Origin: Arabidopsis thaliana
Lineage: Eukaryota; Streptophyta; Magnoliopsida; Brassicales; Brassicaceae
NCBI RefSeq assembly: GCF_000001735.4
Contig: NC_003075.7
Location: forward strand, 311,001 to 375,000
Direction of reading: 5' to 3'
DNA: 64,000 nt
Both the position numbers and the translations under genes were made by a program. The notes beneath the pieces were generated by a model. That model was given only the letters and a program-made list of their open reading frames with translations, made no database searches and was not told the DNA's origin. Positions 12,030 to 22,589 of the stretch are shown in pieces (positions within the stretch are counted from its first letter, which is position 1; the number at the start of each line of letters is the position of its first letter).

Positions 12030-12530
12030 ATGATTGTATGATTAGGTCTGGTTTGGGATTAAAAGATGTCCAAGTCTCTTTGTAGGTTCTTTTGTTTTTG
12101 TTTTTTGTTTTGTTTAATTTAATGATGTTTTGGCTTCTTTGGGTTCTTACATTTGTGTGTATCATGTTCAAAATAAAAGAGGAAGATATTTTGATGAATT
12201 TCTAAGATAAAAAAAAATACTTACATAATAAAGAAATTCAAACTTTTTTTCGAGGAACAAAGTTCTTTTAGTCCTGTTCTTTTCTCATACCACCTCTATT
12301 TTGGTTTAGTTCATGTGTTTGATAAATTTATTCATGCATAAGTAAATAAAACGAAAACCAATAACTGTAAATTTTAAAAATTATCAAAAGGAATTTCAGT
12401 TTGTTTTTATATAATAAATTTTTTTGAAGAAGCTTTGAAGAGAGTGACATGAGACTAGAGTTTGTAGCCGCAACGTAGAGCTAATGCTTTATATTTCTAT
12501 GATAGAAATAAGAAGAGATAATATTACATA
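12030..12530. other. 3' flank of the SINA-like gene, A/T-rich spacer
   Basis: This holds the presumptive 3' UTR of the SINA-like gene and A/T-rich DNA. No exon or RNA gene is recognisable. Confidence 0.5.
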
Positions 12531-13020
12531 GAGGAACAAAGTTGTCTCATATTTGCTTTGCGGATGACTTGATCTATTTACGGAAGGATCAGTGGCCAAA
12601 TTTAGATTATAAGACGAATATTGGAGAGATATTGTGTAGCATCAGGCCAAAAAGTGAGGTTGAAGAAATCCAAAATCTTTTTTGCTGAGAATGTGTCACG
12701 GGAATTAGTGATGATCAGTGACAAGAGCGGGATCAAGTCGACAAAGGAACTTGGAAAGAATCTTGGGATGCCCATTTCTCTAAAAGAGAACAAATAAAGA
12801 GATTTTCGAGGAGATCTTAGAAAGTGTGTCATCAAGGTTAGCAGGGTGGAAAGACAGGTGCCTAATTTTTGCAAGGAGATTGACACTAACGAAATTAGTG
12901 CTAGCAGTGTCTATACCAAAACATACAATGAGCACTATATCATTGCCGAAGTCGAACTTGCAGGGTTTGAATAAGGTTTTGAGATCGCTCTAATGGGAAA
13001 GTTCACCGGAGAAAATAGAG
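12531..13020 (+). mobile_element. Decayed LINE reverse-transcriptase fragment
   Basis: Reading the plus strand across frameshifts and stops recovers LINE reverse-transcriptase blocks in the right order. These are SHICFADDL with the catalytic FADD box (about 12548-12574), KSKIFFAENVSRELVMISDK, STKELGKNLGMPIS, then LAGWK-like and TMSTISLPKS-like blocks towards 13000. Several indels and stops make it non-coding. It is older than the LINE piece at 10121-10818 and comes from a different part of the polyprotein. The FADD box and block order make the assignment firm; the edges are approximate. Confidence 0.75.
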
Positions 13021-13395
13021 TCGAATTAAATAATATTTGTATTATGATAAAGTTTATATTTAAATTGTATCGCAAAATCAAATTTGTAAAATTAAAATTT
13101 GTTTTAAGAAAGTATTAAATTAAATATTGAAAAGTGTATAAGTTATTATTTAAAATTCAAATATCAATTTTAAGGTATAGCGTATAAAATTAAAATATAG
13201 TTTATTATGTTGGAATAGATAGTTAAAATGTATAGTAAAATCAAATGTGTATGATTAAAATTTTGTTTAATACAAAAATTACTGAATTAAGTATTAAAAA
13301 AATGTGTGGATTACTATTTACTATTCAAATTTTAAATATTATTGATAAAAATTGAATTTATATCTTATACCCGCCTATATAGGCAGACATTTTAT
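13021..13395 (+). repeat. Worn Helitron-type repeat, copy 1 (3' half)
   Basis: This A/T-rich stretch aligns by eye, with modest indels, to the 3' part of the Helitron at 37072-37704. Shared words include TTTAAAATTCAAATATCA, TAGTTAAAATGTATAGTAAAAT and TTTATATCTTA before a GC-rich end. Its end (CCCGCCTATATAGGC) still resembles a terminal hairpin, but CTAG is missing. It abuts the LINE fragment directly. Confidence 0.65.
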
Positions 13396-13632
13396 AATAA
13401 TCTTTTATTAATTGACAAAAAAGCACCGAAAATGAATATTAAAAGTCTTTTGAAATCATTATTATGGAGAAAACTATGAGTTAAAATCACATTTTCAACT
13501 CCCAATAAGAATTAAACATTATCTTTATTTTATTTCTCTTTCCAAGACTCATTATTACTTTATGTTTTCTATACAAACCTAATTTTTTAATTTTTATCAT
13601 ATAAGATATATACATATAATTTCCTTATAAAT
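13396..13632. other. A/T-rich spacer between repeat copies
   Basis: This is A/T-rich DNA lying between two copies of the same worn repeat. It may be part of a larger degraded element. No gene was seen. Confidence 0.4.
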
Positions 13633-13855
13633 TATAAGGTGGAACGTATAGAATTAAAATGTAGTTTATTATGTTGAAATAGATAATTAAAATGTATAAT
13701 AAAATCAAATGTGTATGATTAAAATTTATTTAATACAAAATTATTAATTATATATTAAAAATGTATGGATAACTATTTACTATTTAAATTTTAAATATTA
13801 ACGATAAAAAATTAAATTTATATTTTACACTTGATTATTTAGCTGGGTTTTATTT
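13633..13855 (+). repeat. Worn Helitron-type repeat, copy 2
   Basis: A second copy of the 3' part of the 13021-13395 repeat, in the same orientation, shares GTAGTTTATTATGTTGAAAT and ACTATTTACTATTTAAATTT with it. It ends near ATTTAGCTGGGTTTTATTTAG, which resembles the GGGCCTTATCTAG end of the intact Helitron at 37 kb. Confidence 0.55.
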
Positions 13856-13974
13856 AGTTATTCATAATTATATATTTTATTAAATAGTTTTGTGTTAATG
13901 ATATTTTCGCTTTAGCCACAACCAAAAAAAAAGAAAGACGGTTGCTCAAGTAAATAAACGTCGTAATCGCCGAT

Positions 13975-14002
13975 TCAATTCAATTCAATTCAATTCAATT
14001 CC
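13975..14002 (+). repeat. (CAATT)n microsatellite upstream of the F-box gene
   Basis: About five and a half tandem copies of CAATT lie roughly 290 bp upstream of the F-box start codon, probably in its leader or core promoter. Confidence 0.8.
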
Positions 14003-14293
14003 TAGGGTCACCATCGCTCTATCTCATTCTCGATAAGAAGACATTAGGTATATTATTTCTCTCTGTTCCCGTTTTCTCTGAAATATTCCCTTTCGATACA
14101 TATATATTTGAGTCTCTTCCTCCAAATCTGAACCGTTTATACCTCTGATTCCACCGCTTGTTGCTTATTCATCGGAATTTCTGTTCCTTTTGTGCCAAAT
14201 GCTCAAGAAATCGAAAAGTATTGTGTAATTTTCGTTGTTGATTTTGAAAGTTTCAATCTTTTGTAGGGTGAGAATTGAGTTTTATCGAACAAG

Positions 14294-15787
14294 ATGGATT
14301 TCGTGAACAATCTTGATACCGACACGTCGCTATCAATTCTCTCTTGTCTAGATGATCCATCAGATATTGTCCGTGCCAGTGCTGTCTCACGCTCCTGGCG
14401 ACAATTTGGTAATCTCATCAGAATCCTCTTCAATGTTAGTTATTTTATCTATCTTCAATGTTTCTGTTGAATCTTGAGTATGGTGGGTTTGCATTTGCAG
14501 TGGTTAAGTATAGTCTCTCCAAGAATCTATGCTTGAAGTTGTTCCATCAGCTATCTAATGTGGATCATATAATTGAAACAAGTAATGATAGAAATGGAGA
14601 GTCATCTGAAGCTGGGTCAAGCAGTCTCATGGATACAAGGCTACTTGAAAAAGAGCACCGGGCTTTTGCCTTGTTGGCTAGAGGGTGCATGTCTTCACCT
14701 ATTGAAAGCTGTATAGCTGATGCCATTAGAGCTTCCAGTACTGATAATTACCCAGTAGAAAGCATCTTAAACACACTCGAGAAGAGAGATCGGATTGGTC
14801 GAACCCCTTCTTATTGGTCGAGTACTGGGCAACACAAAACTACGGTGCCCGAATCACTTCTTTACAAGTTGATTGGTGATTTGTGTCTCATTACTGAAGT
14901 CAGCATCCATCCTTTCCAAGGTACCAATGCGATCCTTGTGTTAATTTTTTTGTTTTTTTTTGCGTCTTTAACTGAGTTTTATTGCTTACAGTTTTCCATT
15001 TTCTGTAGCTTATTTTCAGCGCGGTCATCCGATATACTCTTCACATTATGTTCGTTTCCGGTTGGGTCACGAAAAGGACAATTCACCTCACTACAACAAT
15101 TCACAGGATAAAAAAGGTGAGCCAGGAAAGAGTTCAATTGAAAGCAACTATGTATGGACTTACACTTCACAAGAGTTTTCGATGGCTCAGGTGTGTTACA
15201 AATCATTGTCTTCTTCTTTAGCATAACAGAAAACTTGTTCCTGAACTGTTGATAACAAATGATGGTTTCTTTGAGTAGGAAAATCGATTGCAGAGCTTTC
15301 AGCTTCCAGAACCTGTTCTTTGCATTGGTGGGTATCTGCTAGTCGAGTTTCTAGGTCGAGTTCAGACACAAGAAATGGATGGCCAATACTATATATGGTA
15401 CCATCTTCTCTCCCTACTGCTCTAGATTTTCCTTAAAAACTTCTCAACTTCTGCAATGTGAATGGAGTTTTTGCTGATTTTTTTTGCAGCGTGTCACATG
15501 TCAAAGTGGAGGGAAGATCTCTAGCAAAATCATTTCGAGTTGAGAATGTGGATGACAATGGAAAGTTTGGATTGAAGGTGTTGAGTTACAATGATCCGAA
15601 AAAAATGGAGGAGATGGATGCAGAGGCCGGGCAGGACATGGATGCAGAGGCGGGCCAAAGTCAGCTGAGAAACCTTGAACAGCTCTTGAATTTGTTGCAC
15701 AGGCATCCTCTCGATGTTGTCGACTATGTTTGGCCTGATGAGTCAGACGACGAGTATGCTGAATCAGAAGATGAGGCTGAGCCTTAG
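14294..15787 (+). CDS. F-box family protein
   Basis: Five exons (14294-14408, 14501-14920, 15009-15190, 15279-15397, 15490-15787) give 377 aa in frame. An N-terminal F-box covers about residues 5-40 (LDTDTSLSILSCLDDPSDIV, then ASAVSRSWRQF). It would bind an ASK/SKP1 subunit of an SCF ubiquitin ligase. The middle is a plant-specific region without a recognisable substrate-binding repeat (no kelch or LRR), and the last 50 residues are strongly acidic and contain a duplicated MDAEAGQ. Length and position match AT4G00755 as I recall it. The substrate is unknown. Confidence 0.85.
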
Positions 15788-16235
15788 TCACTGAATTACT
15801 ACTATTCCCAGTTATTTCTTCTTTTTGGTTTTAATTTTAAAGAATCTTTAGGTGTTTTTTGTCATCTTTTGTGAGCGTTTTTAAAAGCTTGTACTCCAGC
15901 CATCGTTGTTAAACATTGTGTGTGTTACAGACCTTAACAGAAAGTTAACAGCCATTTTGGGCTCTCTCTTATCTGTCGGTGATTCCAGAGAATCAAAGCA
16001 GTCTTTCGAACAAGGGCAACAACTAACAAAGATGGTTTATTGGAAATTTTCAAGAAAGTAAGAAACTAACAAAGCCAATTTGACTCGAGACATAAAAAAG
16101 ACAACACTGAAAAAAAAAAACGGAAGTTCAAGTTCAAACACTAACGAGAGAAAGACAAACTTAAAACCAAAGACAAACATCTTATACTCATAATTAAGGA
16201 GACAGATAGAGCAATGCAGAGCAGAGCTTTGTAAT

Positions 16236-18048
16236 TTAAGGTTTAAGCTCTTTGGCGAGATCGGTGAATATCTTATCGAAAAGCTCCTTATTTGAGCCAT
16301 GTCCCTCCTGCAGATCAACTTCGAGGTCAGAGAGGCTGAGTCCATCCTGCATCACTTCTTCATCTAATGCTTCATGTGTCGGCATTTGTAGCTGAGCAGC
16401 AACATTATTGTTTGAGGACTCTGGCGGACTCAATGGAATCTCATGAGGTCCCACAGAATCCCCAACGCTCTCCAGTGGGTCTTGGGATTCATTTTCCACT
16501 GTCCAAGACCAAATTTGGTTATTTCATCAAGTACAATACCATAATAGACCAAGAATGGGATTAGAAACAACATGTTTCCCATAATTGATACCATAACTCA
16601 AAGATCACCTATGACAAAGCAGAACTGGAATCTTATGTAACCTAAAACATTTGCATATATGTATGTATCTAAATTCAAAAATATTGCAATCAATCCAATA
16701 TTATTTGAGATCTGAGAGGCTCACCAGAAGCAGTTAAATCAATAAATGATTCAGCTGACCACTTTTGAAGTTCCTCCTCCATACAAACCAGTTCTGGGCT
16801 CTTCTTCTCACTACTTTCTCCATTCTTCTTTATCTCTGTTGGTGCCTTTCTTTCATTGTTGGCTTCTTCTGAATAAACCATAAGAGTTTGCAAATTGGTG
16901 GATATAAGTGACAAAAAAAAAGGAGATCGATCAGTGAATCTCACCTATATTTGGGACAGCTTCTAAAGTTTCGTTTTGTAGGTCATCTGCAAAAAGAAGT
17001 TTTGGCTTCTTTTGGTCTCCCAAATCAGAGCCATTATTCTTCTCTGTATGTTCTCCAGTATCTGTATCCGCTCTTTCCTTTCTTTTGTTACCTTGTCCGA
17101 GTTCATCTGCACAAAAGAAATTTTTAGTAAAACCTCAACAGCAAACAAAAACGCATGAGGAGATGAAATGGAGATGTTCCTCATTTGTTTCTCTAAATTC
17201 GTTCTGCATTTCTGAAAATTCTCACCTTTGTACTTATCAAGATCTTCTGTTTCAACTTCGCTGTTATTGTTATTTTTCTTAAGCTCAGCTCCAAGAGATT
17301 GAGTGTGGGTGATTGAATGATTTTTCTCAGGTGGGTTGATGTCAATTTGACTACGAAAGTTTCGCTGTCTACTGACTGTAAACTGCCACAGAATTTTGAA
17401 GTCATTCTCCATGAGCGGCTTCTCCAGACACAATTTGGCACCTCTGCACAGACATTCTACAATGGCATCTTTGACATGTGCACCCGAAACTGTTATCATA
17501 CAGAGAAGAGCAATGATTAAAAGCAAGCATCTCTCAGACAGTCAGACTTGTCATGAAAAGATCAAGGGTCCAGAATCAAGGATTAATTTAACTTGTCAGA
17601 CTGGACATGAAAACATTATCGACAAGAATATGGATTAGAGGCCTGTTTTGCTTACCAACAACCGGAATCTCACAAATCGACCTGATTTTCTCAAGAAGTT
17701 CATACTTGTTCATCTCAATCAAGCGGAACTCTGCCAGTACAAGATCAATCTTTTTATCTTTGTTATTGATGATAAGCGGCAAATCATCAGCTCTTGTAGT
17801 AGCCACAACTGTGAGATAGAATTAAACATTCCAGGACAACAAACCAGTAGAGGTGCTCAGCGATAACAACAAAATGTGAAGATAGTTTTATCAAAAACAT
17901 AAATTCAAACACTGGGTGACGATGATATACCTTTATATCCGCATTTGCGTATCATCTCTGACAGATTCGCCAGACATGTCGCATCGCTGTCTAATAGCAA
18001 AACACAAATATCATTTGAGAATCTCTCTGTTTCTTCAGTATTTTCCAT
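16236..18048 (-). CDS. APRR8: Pseudo-response regulator with degenerate receiver
   Basis: Six exons (18048-17931, 17808-17656, 17489-17226, 17106-16945, 16868-16725, 16498-16236) give 367 aa in frame. Residues 12-130 are a receiver-like domain. The acidic pocket (VLLLDSD), the switch Ser (VVVSGAH) and the Lys-Pro (LCLEKPL) remain. The phosphoacceptor Asp of true receivers is replaced by Glu in [13 protein letters not shown], so it cannot take part in a normal phosphorelay. Downstream, [19 protein letters not shown] resembles the first helix of the GARP DNA-binding motif of type-B regulators (typically KKPRVVW..ELH), but the rest of the GARP fold is absent. An acidic C-terminal region follows. 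The gene matches APRR8 (AT4G00760) as I recall it. Confidence 0.85.
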
Positions 18049-18779
18049 ACGAAAATTCTCTTCGTGATTGACAATAAAATTAATGCTTATAGTCAGAAGC
18101 CTCGTAGAAGTACCGAAGACGAGAGACTTAATCGCATAAATACACGCAAAGCGACTTTTACAAGCCAAAAGAAGAAGAATGAGGGGAAAGGCAATCTAAT
18201 TGGAAAAAGGAATTCGCAAATGTATAAAGAAGTAAATCTGGACCTGGATACACTTCATGCAACAACGAGCCTCCACGTTTCACCACACGCTGCGTTGCAA
18301 CAGATTCTAGTCAAAATCATTAAATCATTTAAACAACTACCATACATAGAGATAGCCACTGAAATGACAAGTACTTATAAATGTGTTCATCCCATCGATG
18401 CAGAGCAGTCGCCAGTTCTTTTATTGGTCAAAGATGCAATATACCAATGTATATGATATTCAGTTCATGCAGGATTGGACAGACTGAAAATCTATCAGTC
18501 AAACAAATATATCTTGCTTATGTATGCTTAGTAAGAACTTTAATCAAACGAGACACTTCACACTCACAGTTCGTTTAACCAAAAAATAGCAGAAATTTAT
18601 TAGTAAACAAAGCTATGAAGACAACTCCGAGTATAAATTGTGCAAAGAACTCTTAAGAAACCAGAAATTGAATGCAAAGATGAAGAGATCGTGCAACACA
18701 ATTTCAAGCTTGCGACATTTTTTCTTTTTAGTTCTCGCATTTGCTGACAGTAGCAATACGCAGAGAGCATAACTATGGC

Positions 18780-18866
18780 GATGAGTCAAGCATTATTAGC
18801 TTTCAGAATGGGCTCATGTCATCAGTGTCGTGAGTTCATTCTGAAAGCTAGCTATTTTGACACATC
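18780..18866 (+). ncRNA. Candidate miRNA precursor (87-nt foldback)
   Basis: The arms 18797-18818 and 18829-18850 pair over all 22 positions around a 10-nt loop (18819-18828). After a 7x6 internal loop, an outer stem pairs 18780-18789 with 18857-18866, with one mismatch in ten. Three of the pairs in the central stem are G:U on the plus strand and would be C:A mismatches on the minus strand, which favours plus-strand transcription. Size and shape suit a short plant pre-miRNA. I do not recognise either arm as a known miRNA. There is no flanking target duplication to suggest a MITE. Expression is unproven. Confidence 0.5.
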
Positions 18867-19182
18867 AAAGATTTTGCAGCGCAGTGTGTGTTCCCAGTGA
18901 ATAGTTATGCTGAAGATATGTCTTTGCGGAAATGGGCTGGATATGAGTGTATACATGTTGATGCTGTTTAAGGATTTATGTTCACACTTATAGCACATCT
19001 ATAGCAAAAACAATAAACAAAGAGGCAAAAGTAGAGTTACAGACAGGGCCAAAAGGCAAAAAGAAGGACTAAAAATCATTACCTTTGCACAGTGATTGCT
19101 CAGCTTCACCTCAAAAGGCAGACTAAGTCCTATGCATTCATCTCATTCACAAGCTGTCAACATAGTCATCATGATCATGAAC

Positions 19183-19517
19183 CTAAGATTCATTCTCTTC
19201 AATCAGCCCATCTTGTTCTACACATGATTCTGCTGGCTGACCATGATTACCACAAAATCCTATGCCCATGTCCTGTAGTCTGCACGAAGCATCTCAGCAC
19301 ATTTATGGATGTCTTTCACGATATAAAGTTGTTACGGAGAAACAATTGCAGTCAAATAGAAAATCGCATAAACACAAGCATCTGGATGAACCTTTTGGGT
19401 TTCGGTGATGGGAACTTGCAGACAAACAGCAACGTAGCCTTGATCACACAATTAGCCCCATAGAGGAGGTATACTGTCAGAAGTGATAGGAACATTCACA
19501 TGGCTTTCACCGTTTAG
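19183..19517 (-). pseudogene. Coding-like exon relics of unknown gene
   Basis: Two minus-strand blocks look like 3' exons with acceptor-like sites. The first is 19517-19452, after CTCAG: LNGESHVNVPITSDSIPPLW then a stop. The second is 19281-19183, after GTGCAG: LQDMGIGFCGNHGQPAESC then VEQDGLIEENES and a stop, beyond which the frame continues as VHDHDDYVDSL to another stop at 19147. The composition is protein-like, but there is no upstream gene to join them to. They may be remains of a lost gene or an untranslated exon of APRR8. I do not recognise the family. Confidence 0.3.
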
Positions 19518-20194
19518 CTGAGAACACAACCAAAAATCAGAATTACTCAACAGTCAACATGCAGTGTAAATAAGAAGGTAAGACAAAAGGCTACACAGAC
19601 AACTTTCGGTCATCTGCTCAATACGTAACACAAAAGCTTTTTAGGTTTATCAACAAAAACAAAGAAAACGAGACCTCATTTTTTACCAATTGAGATAATT
19701 TTTGAAAAAAGTAAAAACCATTTATTAGCAGTACCGACTTTAATAGCATCGCCAGGTCTCTGGATCTTGTGACTAGACACAAGAACTGAGTATAGCATAG
19801 CTCCAACAAACCTTTTTGAGTTTCAATTATAAAATTATAAACTAACAAGCACATAAGCAGAAGCTCCAAATCTTGCTACACGTAGAGCGAAACATCCTAG
19901 GTCCCACATATTTTGTCTTATTCTCTACCAACTAACTTAATTATATATTAAGCAAAAAACTCAGTTCCTTTCTTTCTCTAAGCCTGTCATCATCTTGAGA
20001 TCTTCATCAAGAAGCTGCCTCTCTCTTTCCATAAACTCACATCAGCCACACATAAATACATCTTAACACTCCTAAGCATTTCACTAGCCCACTCCCGTCT
20101 TTCAAGATATTTTCTTTTTGTTAAGACACTTTCTTATCGTCAGTTCAGTGTTTTTCAAGTTCAGCTTCGTACCTGAGCCAAAGAGTGTTTCAGG

Positions 20195-22050
20195 ATGGAG
20201 CTAAGGTCGAGAATGCTCAAAGACTGTCTCTTGGAAGATTCCAACTCATGTTCCTCAAACGGGTTCAAATCGATTCCCAGACGGCATCCTCTCAACCCTT
20301 TCCCAATGATACCAAAGAGGAAACAATCCAATGCATTGCAGGCTGTGATTAACGCCATCAAGAACCTCCATTCCAACACCATCAAATCCGCTCCATCGGG
20401 GATCTTACCAAGGAGCCTTTCTCGGCGGTTAGCAACCAAGAACAAAGCAGAAAACCAAGCAAGCATCACCGTTATTCGAGTCAAAGACATCGTGCGATGG
20501 CACTCGTCTAAGGACCTGCATGAGGACATATCACATTTTGAACCTCATCAGTACACAACCAAGAACACGACAACAACCACAGGATCCTCCACCACCAGCG
20601 GCACATCCTGCAGCAGTTGGTCTGACTTGGATTTTACATCGGAGTTTTTACCATCATCATGGGGAAGTAACGTTGAGGAGTGCGGTGAAAAACAGAGTGT
20701 TAAAAACAACTTACACTGCGTCGGCGAAGATTCTTGCACAGCAGTAATACTAGCCGACACTGAAGTGGGACCTGAGGTAAGAATACTATATTAAGAGAAA
20801 TAGAAACTCGTACTTATAACATTAATTAATCACATACTTTGACTACTACATGCATAAATAAAGAGAAAACAGAATCAAATCAAAATTAAGAAAGAAATAA
20901 AGTGACAATGTGATCTGAGAATAGAGATCTTATGGGTTGACTTTGCTTCAACCGTAAGGTCGCCCATGCTGTCTCTAAATGCACGTGCAGCTGTTTGTTA
21001 ATATAAATTCACATGAAGACAAAACAGAAGCTGTCTTTGTCCTTGGTACATATAATAGCATGTACCCTTTAATTCCTTTATGACTACGAATCTAACAACT
21101 TAATGAATGAGTCTTATAAGAGTAACATTTAACATACTGAAATTATTACCCTATGCACTTTACTAGTTGGATGATTTGGTTGGCCTAATATGTAATGATC
21201 ATGGTCAGGAGAACTTACAGTGTGAAAAGGAGCACAACAGCCCTGTCTCAGTGTTTGAGATTCAACATGAGGAATATGACGAAACATCAGACTCTTCTTT
21301 CAGTCAATGCCTTGACAATGTGGAAAGTGAGTATAGATTTCCTTCATTGCAATCGAAGCAAGTTCTCTTCTTAGATTTTTTCAGACTTCGAAGTTCTGAA
21401 ACATACGTTATGTAAATGATTTTGCAGGAACCAAACAAAAGCTCATGCAAACGATTCAGCGGTTTGAGTCTTTGGCCAACATTAGTCCTTTCAATTTGGA
21501 TGAATGGGGCTCAATGGATGAAGCATCTTGCATGGAAGGAGGACAAGAGACAGATACCAAGTATGATGATGATGAGAATTGTGATACTGTTGATAGAGAG
21601 AGTGAAGATGAATACAATGATGAGGTTGAAGAGAAGGCAGCACAGCTATGGAACCGAGTCAAAGAAAGACACGCCATTTGGATCCACGAAGAACATCTGA
21701 TAATGGACTATTTCAGAGATGAATTGATGCAAAGGACAAACTCATTCCACGAAACTCAACACTTTGAGAACCAATTGGTATGCGAGGCAAAAGGATGGTT
21801 GCAGGGAAAGAGAGAATCAGAGCTTGAACGCGGAACAAGTGAGCAGAGGAGACAAGCATGTGCTAGAGAAATCGAAAGACGAGACTGGAATGAGAAACAG
21901 ATAGAGGAGGAGCACGAAGTGGTGGTTACACAGATTGAGGAAGAACTCTTCAGCCTGTTAATGGACGAAACTTTAACAACGCTCTCTACCAAAACTGATT
22001 CCAGTCCACCTGAACATCACAAAACAGTAACATCAATGCTTAAGCTTTAG
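20195..22050 (+). CDS. DUF4378 (TRM-like) protein
   Basis: Three exons (20195-20776, 21209-21326, 21428-22050) give 440 aa in frame. The N terminus has a short conserved plant motif (LLEDSNSCSSNGFKSIPRR), followed by a basic region and a serine/threonine-rich stretch. The C-terminal exon encodes a DUF4378-type domain: a conserved WLQGKRESELERG segment, a charged helix and QIEEELFSLLMDETL at the end. Many DUF4378 proteins are TRM/LONGIFOLIA relatives that recruit TON1 to cortical microtubules. That role is inferred from family only. I recall the locus as AT4G00770 and do not assign a symbol. Confidence 0.8.
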
Positions 22051-22384
22051 AAATTAGAAAGCAAAAACATTTTTGAATAAGGCTTTGACTTAAAAGCTCA
22101 GGTTTTTTTAGCTCTACTTTTGTAAGAATGAAGCAAACGAATAATACAATGTATATTGACCTCTAAAACCATATATATATATATGCCTAATTCATATTTC
22201 TGCAAAAAAAGATCAATTTTTAGAAGCTAAATCCATGAACGAGTTAAAAAGTGACCTCATTCGAAACGAGCAAACAACATAACAGAAAATAAAAAGGTTA
22301 AACTTAAGAAAATGTCATTCGCAGGAATAATTAAGCAGCAAGCGTGGATTCGCGATCGCAGCCATTGAAATTAAAATCCCTAAA

Positions 22385-22570
22385 TCAAAGCCTATCTATG
22401 GGTCTGCGAAACAATGAAGATGGAATTGAAAAATAAACCGATAGAAGAAACTGGAGAAGAAGAAGAAGAAGTAAATTGAAAAAAAAATGGAAAGAAGAGG
22501 GAAATAAGTTGGAGACGTTACCGGTGGTCTCTTTCCAGGTTGGTGAAGAAGCTTCCGATATGTTTCTCAT
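22385..22570 (-). other. Candidate small transcript or micropeptide gene
   Basis: On the minus strand an ATG at 22570 opens MRNISEASSPTWKETT, then meets a good donor (GTAACG at 22521). A pyrimidine-rich stretch and candidate acceptors follow. Splicing to the acceptor near 22403 would give an 18-aa peptide; readthrough gives 61 aa. The first 16 residues are protein-like and the rest is low-complexity. It sits just downstream of the DUF4378 gene in convergent orientation. It could equally be a non-coding transcript or nothing. Confidence 0.25.
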
Positions 22571-22589
22571 GTTTTTCGCTAGTCACTGA

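Larger units (their letters stand above)
18049..20194. other. Spacer between APRR8 and the DUF4378 gene
   Basis: About 2.1 kb lies between two divergent genes and holds both promoters. Within it are the miRNA-like foldback (18780-18866) and minus-strand coding-like relics (19183-19517). The short open frames elsewhere have no protein-like composition that I recognise. Confidence 0.5.

Noticed and set aside
18780..18866. The foldback as a MITE rather than a miRNA precursor
   Set aside because: There is no flanking TA or other target duplication and no transposon-like terminal motif, and the wobble-pair pattern favours an RNA-level structure on one strand.
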